In this document: positions 59,425 to 64,000 of the stretch, piece by piece
Numbering within the stretch: the stretch's first letter is position 1
Layout: the number at the start of each line of letters is the position of its first letter
Source of the DNA: JAWVEV01 sp033856535
GTDB lineage: Bacteria; Actinomycetota; Thermoleophilia; Miltoncostaeales; Miltoncostaeaceae
NCBI GenBank assembly: GCA_033856535.1
Contig: JAWVEV010000098.1
Coordinates: forward strand, 1 to 64,000
Direction of reading: 5' to 3'
Length of the DNA stretch: 64,000 nt
Translations under genes and position numbers: made by a program
Notes under the pieces: generated by a model
Databases searched by the model: none
What the model saw: the letters and a program-made list of their open reading frames with translations, nothing else
Told to the model about the DNA's origin: nothing

Positions 59425-60392
59425 TTGGCCGGCGCCTCCTCGGCCACCCCGTACGCGTCGACGATCCGCTGCACCAGCTTGTGTCGCACCACGTCGCGGC
59501 GGTCGAGCGGAACGAAGGCGATGTCCTCCACCCCGCTCAGCACGTCCGTGACGGCCACGAGCCCCGAGCGCCGGTCGCGCGGCAGGTCGATCTGGGTGAC
59601 GTCCCCGGTGACCACCATGCGCGAGCCGAAGCCCAGCCGGGTGAGGAACATCTTCATCTGCTCGGTCGTGGTGTTCTGCGCCTCGTCCAGGATGATGAAG
59701 CTGTCGTTGAGGGTTCGCCCACGCATGAAGGCGAGCGGCGCCACCTCGATCTGGCCGCGCGCGAAGAGCGCCTCCACCCGCTCGGCCTCGAGCATGTCGT
59801 AGAGCGCGTCGAACAGCGGCCGGAGATACGGGTCGACCTTCGCCTGCAGGTCGCCCGGCAGGAACCCGAGCCGCTCCCCCGCCTCGACCGCCGGTCGCGT
59901 GAGGATGATCCGGCCCACCTGGCGCGCCATGAGCGCCGCCGTGGCGAGGGCGACGGCGAGGTAGGTCTTCCCCGTGCCGGCCGGGCCGATCCCGAAGGTG
60001 ATCGTGTGCTTGCGGATCGCGTCGCAGTAGGTCTTCTGGCCGACCGTGCGCGGCGTGACGGTCGCCTGGCGGTTGCGCCAGATGACGTCGTCGAGGATCC
60101 CGCGCACCGGCTGGTCCCCCTCGACCGCGCTGGCGACCGCCTCGACCGCCGCCGGCCCCAGGCCGCGCCCGGCCCTCACAAGCCCGGCCAGCTCCTCGAT
60201 GACCGCCTCGGCCGAGGCCACCTCGCGCTGGCCGCCCGAGAGCGTGAGCCGGTTGCCGCGCAGGTCCAGCGACAGGCGCAGGCGCTCCTCCAGCGAGCGC
60301 AGCACGCGGTCCTGCTCCCCGGCCAGCTCGACCGCCACCGGGTCGGACAGCTCCATGACCCGCTCCACCCGCGGCTCCTCGCCGGCGCTCAC
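59421..60392 (-). CDS. phoH: PhoH-like ATPase
   Basis: 323 aa. N-terminal domain, Walker A GPAGTGKTYLAV, RPAVEAGERLGFLPGDL, Walker B FIILDEAQNTT and the arginine-rich FGSRMVVTGDVTQIDLP. The usual partner of ybeY; probably an RNA-linked ATPase. GTGA overlap with the HIT gene. Confidence 0.94.
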   Translation of the reverse strand: MSAGEEPRVERVMELSDPVAVELAGEQDRVLRSLEERLRLSLDLRGNRLTLSGGQREVASAEAVIEELAGLVRAGRGLGPAAVEAVASAVEGDQPVRGILDDVIWRNRQATVTPRTVGQKTYCDAIRKHTITFGIGPAGTGKTYLAVALATAALMARQVGRIILTRPAVEAGERLGFLPGDLQAKVDPYLRPLFDALYDMLEAERVEALFARGQIEVAPLAFMRGRTLNDSFIILDEAQNTTTEQMKMFLTRLGFGSRMVVTGDVTQIDLPRDRRSGLVAVTDVLSGVEDIAFVPLDRRDVVRHKLVQRIVDAYGVAEEAPAK

Positions 60393-60730
60393 ATCGTGTC
60401 GGATAGCGGCGCTCCTCCCATGACGTGCCAGTGCAGATGGAAGACGCTCTGGCGGGCGTCGGGGCCGTGGTTGGTCGTCACGCGGTAGCCGGAGCCGTCG
60501 AGGCCGGCCTCGCTCGCCACCGCGGCGATGAACGGCAGCATCCCGGCGCGCTCGCCCTCCGACAGCTCGCCGATCGCGGCGATCGAGCCGATGTGGCGGA
60601 CCGGGATCACCACCAGGTGGACCGGGGCCTTCGGGGAGATGTCGCGGAAGGCGACGAAGTCCTCGTCGCGGCGGACCACGTCGGCCGGCGCGTCGCCGGC
60701 CGCGATGGCGCAGAAGATGCAGTCAGCCAC
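60389..60730 (-). CDS. HIT-family nucleotide hydrolase (HinT-like)
   Basis: 113 aa. CIFCAIAAGDAPADVVRRDEDFVAFRDI and the histidine triad HLHWHVMGG. It hydrolyses AMP-linked compounds. GTG 60730 has GGGGAGG upstream and overlaps mtaB by 8 bp. Confidence 0.94.
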   Translation of the reverse strand: MADCIFCAIAAGDAPADVVRRDEDFVAFRDISPKAPVHLVVIPVRHIGSIAAIGELSEGERAGMLPFIAAVASEAGLDGSGYRVTTNHGPDARQSVFHLHWHVMGGAPLSDTM

Positions 60731-61964
60731 GGGGCCTCCCCTCCAGGTGCTCGCCGGCCAGCCCGGCGACCTCCACGGGCACCAGGTCGCCCGGCTCCCC
60801 CGCTCCGGCCGGCAGCACGAAGCGGCTGTAGTCCGCCCCGAGCCCGGTGAGCGTGCCGTCCTCCAGGCGCTTTTCGACCAGCACCGCATCGCGCCCGCCC
60901 ACGCGGCCGAGCCGGTGGGCGAAGCCGAGCCGGTCCGAGAGGTCGCGCAGGCGCCGGCTGCGCTCCTTCTTGGCCTCGGCGGTCACGGCGTCGTCGGCCA
61001 TCGCGGCGTCGGTTCCCGGACGGGGCGAGTAGCTGAACACGTGGACCTTGCTCATCCCGAGCTCCTCGGCCATCCGGGCGGTCGCCGCGAAGGCCTCCTC
61101 CGACTCGCCGGGGAAGCCGACGATCGCGTCGGTGGTGAGGTTGAGGCCGGGCAGCGCGGCCCTCGCGCGCTCGGCCGCGGCGCGGTACGCGTCGGCCGAG
61201 TAGCGCCGGCGCATCGCCCGGAGCACCCCGTCGTCGCCGCTCTGAAGCGGCACGTGCAGGTGCGGCGCGGCGGTCGGCGTCTCGGCCATGGCGGCCAGGA
61301 AGCGCTCGTCGAGGCTGTTCGGCTCGATCGAGGAGACGCGCAGCCGCGCCAGGCCGTCCAGGCGCCCGAGCGCCCGCACCAGGTCGGCCAGGTCGGCGCC
61401 GCCGCGCGGGTCGCGGTAGGTGCCGACGTTGATCCCGGTGACGACCAGCTCCGGGTGGCCCTCGTCGATCCGCCGGCGGGCGTCGGCCAGGATCCGCGCC
61501 AGCGGCCGGCTCTCGGCGCGCCCGCGGGTGGTCGGGATGATGCAGAAGGAGCAGGCCGAGTCACAGCCGTTCTGCACCTTGACGAAGGCGCGCGTGCGGC
61601 CGGGCAGGCGCGGGGCGTCGTCGGCGCAGGCCGTCCCCCGCCCCCCGCCCAGCAGGTCCACGATCTCGCGCGCGGCCCGGTCGGCCGAGCCGGGCAGGAC
61701 CGTCACGCGATCGGCCGCGAACTGGCCGGCGTTCAGGTTCACCGCGCAGCCCGAGACGAAGGTGCGCCCGCGCCGCGCGCCGCGGTTCACCTGCTGGCGG
61801 CTCTTGCGCTCGGCCTCGAGCGTCAGCGCGCAGGTGTTCACCACGTGGATCTCGGCCGCCTCGGGCGCCGCCTCGCGGTGGCCCGCGTCGAGGAGCGCGT
61901 CACGGATCAGGGAGGCGTCGGCCTGGCTCACCTTGCAGCCCAGGAAACGGACCGAGAACCTAAT
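60723..61964 (-). CDS. mtaB: tRNA methylthiotransferase MtaB, start at ATT
   Basis: About 413 aa radical-SAM enzyme adding a methylthio group to t6A37 of tRNA. N-terminal UPF0004 domain with three cluster Cys: FLGCKVSQAD, VNTCALT, VSGCAVN; radical-SAM motif CDSACSFCIIP; TRAM domain at the end. The first cluster Cys lies upstream of the first canonical start (GTG 61931). From there back to an in-frame TGA there is no ATG, GTG, TTG or CTG; ATT 61964, 9 nt after GGGGAGG and overlapping the rsmE stop, is the best start. Confidence 0.88.
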   Translation of the reverse strand: MRFSVRFLGCKVSQADASLIRDALLDAGHREAAPEAAEIHVVNTCALTLEAERKSRQQVNRGARRGRTFVSGCAVNLNAGQFAADRVTVLPGSADRAAREIVDLLGGGRGTACADDAPRLPGRTRAFVKVQNGCDSACSFCIIPTTRGRAESRPLARILADARRRIDEGHPELVVTGINVGTYRDPRGGADLADLVRALGRLDGLARLRVSSIEPNSLDERFLAAMAETPTAAPHLHVPLQSGDDGVLRAMRRRYSADAYRAAAERARAALPGLNLTTDAIVGFPGESEEAFAATARMAEELGMSKVHVFSYSPRPGTDAAMADDAVTAEAKKERSRRLRDLSDRLGFAHRLGRVGGRDAVLVEKRLEDGTLTGLGADYSRFVLPAGAGEPGDLVPVEVAGLAGEHLEGRPRG

Positions 61965-62715
61965 GAGGCGCGCCCTCCCCGGTCTCCGCGAAGCGGCCGG
62001 ACGCCCCCAGGGCGAGGCTCATCGCGACCAGGGCGGCGGTCTCGGCGCGGAGGGTCACCGGACCCAGGCGGCAGGCCGCCAGGCCGGCGTCGCGGGCGGC
62101 GCCCAGCTCGGCCTCGGAGAAGCCGGCCTCGGGCCCGACGAAGAGCGCAGCGGGCGACGCGGGGCCGCGCCCCAGGGCGTCGGTCAAGGCCACCTCTCCG
62201 CGTGCGTCGATCAGGTATCCCCCGGCCGGTCGGACCTCGTCCAGCGCGTCGCCGAACGGTACCAGCCCCTCCACCTCCAGCAGGTGCCCGTGGCCCGCCT
62301 GCCGAGCCGCCGCGCCGGCCAGCCGGCGCAGGCGATCCAGGCGCCGCGCGGCGGCCTCGGGAGCCGGCGTGCGCCGGCCCCGCTCGGCCGTCACCAGCAC
62401 CACCCGCGCGACCCCCAGCTCGGCCGCCTTCTCGACGACCAGGTCCAGCCGGTTGCCCTCGATCAGCCCCTGGTAGAGCACGACCGGGGCGGGCGCCGGC
62501 GCGGGCCGCGGCGCCTCGACCCGGACCGTCGCCGGCGGGCCGGTGGCGATCACCGTGGCGGGCCAGAGGCGGCCGGCGCCGTCGGTGAGCTCCAGTCGGT
62601 CGCCGGGGCCGCGGCGCACCACCCGCACCAGGTGCCGGGTGTCCTCCTCCGACAGCGCCACGGTGTCGCCCTCGCGCGGGGCCTCGCTCACCAGATAGCG
62701 GAAGACGTGCCTCAC
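61960..62715 (-). CDS. rsmE: 16S rRNA (uracil-1498-N3)-methyltransferase RsmE
   Basis: 251 aa SPOUT enzyme. FRYLVSEAPREGDTVALSEEDTRHLVRVVR (PUA-like), LIEGNRLDLVVEKAAELGV, and the knot VGPEAGFSEAEL, RLGPVTLRAETAALVA. GTG 62715 overlaps the prmA stop (GTGA). It methylates U1498 of 16S rRNA. Confidence 0.94.
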   Translation of the reverse strand: MRHVFRYLVSEAPREGDTVALSEEDTRHLVRVVRRGPGDRLELTDGAGRLWPATVIATGPPATVRVEAPRPAPAPAPVVLYQGLIEGNRLDLVVEKAAELGVARVVLVTAERGRRTPAPEAAARRLDRLRRLAGAAARQAGHGHLLEVEGLVPFGDALDEVRPAGGYLIDARGEVALTDALGRGPASPAALFVGPEAGFSEAELGAARDAGLAACRLGPVTLRAETAALVAMSLALGASGRFAETGEGAPH

Positions 62716-63515
62716 GCGCCGTCGCGGAGGAGCAGCAGCGCGCACCAGTCGGCGCGCTCCCGGCGGTCGGCCGGCTCGAGCCCGAGCGGGGCGAAGCGGG
62801 CCGCGGTCGCCTCGACCTCGTGCGGACGGAGGCCGCTGGCGATGAGCGCCCGCGGGAAGGGCGGCCGCAGCGCCTCCGCCAGGATCGCGAGCACCGTCGC
62901 GGTGAGGTTGGCGACCACCGTCGGCGTCTGCGGCAGGCGGTCGACGCCGATCCGGCGCCGGCCCACGCGCAGGCCGACGCCGTTGCGCCGGGCGTTGTCG
63001 ACGGCCGCCTCGACGGCCAGCGGGTCGTCGTCGATCGCCCAGACCGGGTCGAAGCCGAAGCGCCGGGCGGCGATCGCCAGCACCCCCGACCCGGTGCCGG
63101 CGTCGAGCAGCGGGCCGGGCTCGAGGCCGGCGAGCAGCTCGAGGCAGCCGTGAGTGGTGGCGTGCTGGCCGGTGCCGAACGCCATGGCCGGATCGATCTC
63201 GACGTCGAGCAGCCCGGCCCGTGGCGGCTCCCACGGCGGGCGCACGAGCAGCCGGCCGGCGACCTCGATCGGCCGATGGAAGGCGCGCATCGACGCCTGC
63301 CAGTCGCTCTGCTCCCGTCCCGCCGTCACGGCCACGGCGTGGCCCAGCGCGCCCAGGCGGTCGCGCAGGTCCGCGGGGTCGGGCGCGCGCCGCGGCTCGA
63401 CCCAGAAGTCGAGCGCGATCCGGCCCTCGGCGACGGGACGCTCCGCGCAGCCGGTCCCGAGCAGCGCGCAGGCATCCGCGAGCACCGCCTCGGCGACGGC
63501 CTCCGCGGCCGTCAC
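62712..63515 (-). CDS. prmA: Ribosomal protein L11 methyltransferase PrmA
   Basis: 267 aa. N-terminal L11-binding domain, linker, then SAM domain: DPAMAFGTGQHATTHGCLELL, LLDAGTGSGVLAIAA, AIDDDPLAVEAAVDNARRNGV and the NLTATVL motif (in place of NI.A..L). GTG 63515 lies 16 nt after dnaJ. Confidence 0.92.
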   Translation of the reverse strand: MTAAEAVAEAVLADACALLGTGCAERPVAEGRIALDFWVEPRRAPDPADLRDRLGALGHAVAVTAGREQSDWQASMRAFHRPIEVAGRLLVRPPWEPPRAGLLDVEIDPAMAFGTGQHATTHGCLELLAGLEPGPLLDAGTGSGVLAIAARRFGFDPVWAIDDDPLAVEAAVDNARRNGVGLRVGRRRIGVDRLPQTPTVVANLTATVLAILAEALRPPFPRALIASGLRPHEVEATAARFAPLGLEPADRRERADWCALLLLRDGA

Positions 63516-63531
63516 CGTCAGGCGGACGAGC

Positions 63532-64000
63532 TCAGCGGAAGGCTGACTTGATCCGGTCGAAGAAGCCCTCGTCCTCGCGATAGCTCTTCTCGGTGAGCTG
63601 CTCGCCGAGGCGCGCCACGGCGGCGCGCCCGTCCTCGGTGATCACGCGCGGCACCTTCACCTCGACCACCACGCGCTGGTCGCCGCGGCCGCGGGCGCCG
63701 ATCGCCGGGAAGCCCTTGCCGCGCAGCACGAGCTCGTCGTTGGGCTGGGTGCCGGGCCGCAGCTCCATCTCGGTCTCGCCCTCGACCGTGGGCACGACGA
63801 TCGTGGCGCCGGTCATGGCGTCGGTAACCGGGACCGCGATGCGGGTGACGATGTCGAGCCCGTCGCGCTCGAAGCGCTCGTCCTCGGTCACGGCCACCTG
63901 CACGTAGAGGTCGCCGGCCGGGGCGCCGGTGTCCCCCGCGTGGCCCTCCCCGGTGATCCGGATCTGCTGGCCGTGCGCGATGCCGGCGGGGATGTCCACG
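63532..64000 (-). CDS. dnaJ: Chaperone DnaJ, C-terminal part (cut by the window end)
   Basis: The visible 156 residues are the DnaJ C-terminal substrate-binding domains: DIPAGIAHGQQIRITGEGHAG, GDLYVQVAVTEDERFERDG, DAMTGATIVVPTVEG and GKGFPAIGARGRGDQRV. The J domain and any zinc region lie beyond 64000. First visible gene of the housekeeping operon. Confidence 0.93.
   Translation of the reverse strand, partial: VDIPAGIAHGQQIRITGEGHAGDTGAPAGDLYVQVAVTEDERFERDGLDIVTRIAVPVTDAMTGATIVVPTVEGETEMELRPGTQPNDELVLRGKGFPAIGARGRGDQRVVVEVKVPRVITEDGRAAVARLGEQLTEKSYREDEGFFDRIKSAFR

Noticed and set aside
60528..62588. A 686-codon plus-strand frame opposite mtaB and rsmE
   Set aside because: Arg/Pro/Ala shadow composition, opposite two confidently assigned genes.

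Overview
The window is very G+C-rich chromosomal DNA, tightly packed on both strands, with no rRNA, tRNA, CRISPR array, insertion sequence or phage gene that I could see. Several features point to an actinobacterium: LexA boxes of the CGAAC-N4-GTTCG type, a DnaE2/ImuB mutasome, many probable leaderless genes with a TANNNT -10 box 6-9 nt before the start codon, and a DtxR-like palindrome. The gene mix (complete PHA operon, ferritin-like and hemerythrin proteins, secreted CAP proteins, dnaJ-prmA-rsmE-mtaB-HIT-phoH-ybeY-dgkA-cdd-era cluster) would suit a deep-branching class such as Thermoleophilia. That placement is inference; no marker gene fixes it.

Layout. 1-12.6 kb: accessory metabolism (acyl-CoA ligase, alpha/beta hydrolase fusion, ABC exporter, nitroreductase, winged-helix protein, an NHLP-like small peptide, a luciferase-like/hemerythrin fusion, a Usp-like protein). 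12.6-25.4 kb: the SOS-regulated imuB and dnaE2 genes flank tatA-like genes, a ferritin-like protein, MscS, Idi, an MFS exporter and an enolase-superfamily enzyme; Sco and an SDR follow. 25.4-32.6 kb: an FhuF-like iron protein with an iron-box-like operator, then a seven-gene minus-strand PHA operon (regulator, phasin, PhaE-like, PhaC, PhaA, PhaB, PhaJ). 32.6-46.5 kb: secreted CAP protein, a 33-residue Cys-rich protein, an IscA/ErpA protein, an Mhq-like quinone-detoxification group, a PD40-repeat secreted protein, a truncated haemoglobin and a divergent ECF-sigma locus whose membrane partner has a paralogue across the divergent promoter. 46.5-53 kb: ccmGH and a deoC-hisIE-trpEGDC operon. 53-64 kb: mutM, a second CAP-like protein, an O-methyltransferase, and the era-to-dnaJ housekeeping operon, which runs off the window inside dnaJ.

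Two genome-level habits stand out. First, start codons: MutM/Fpg must begin at a CTG, because Pro-Glu has to follow the initiator and an in-frame stop lies 24 nt upstream. MtaB has no ATG/GTG/TTG/CTG upstream of its first Fe-S cysteine and seems to start at ATT. At least three more genes offer CTGA stop-start overlaps. Second, gene ends: 8 of the 14 convergent gene pairs share their stop codons in a 4-bp YTAR overlap, and three others are exactly 7 nt apart.

The strongest candidates for undescribed biology are the divergent ECF locus (41.5-44.7 kb), the predicted leaderless leader peptide under an iron-box-like operator before the FhuF-like gene (27.1 kb), the non-canonical start codons, the orphan NHLP-like peptide (8.2 kb), and a structured leader before the CAP gene (32.8 kb).
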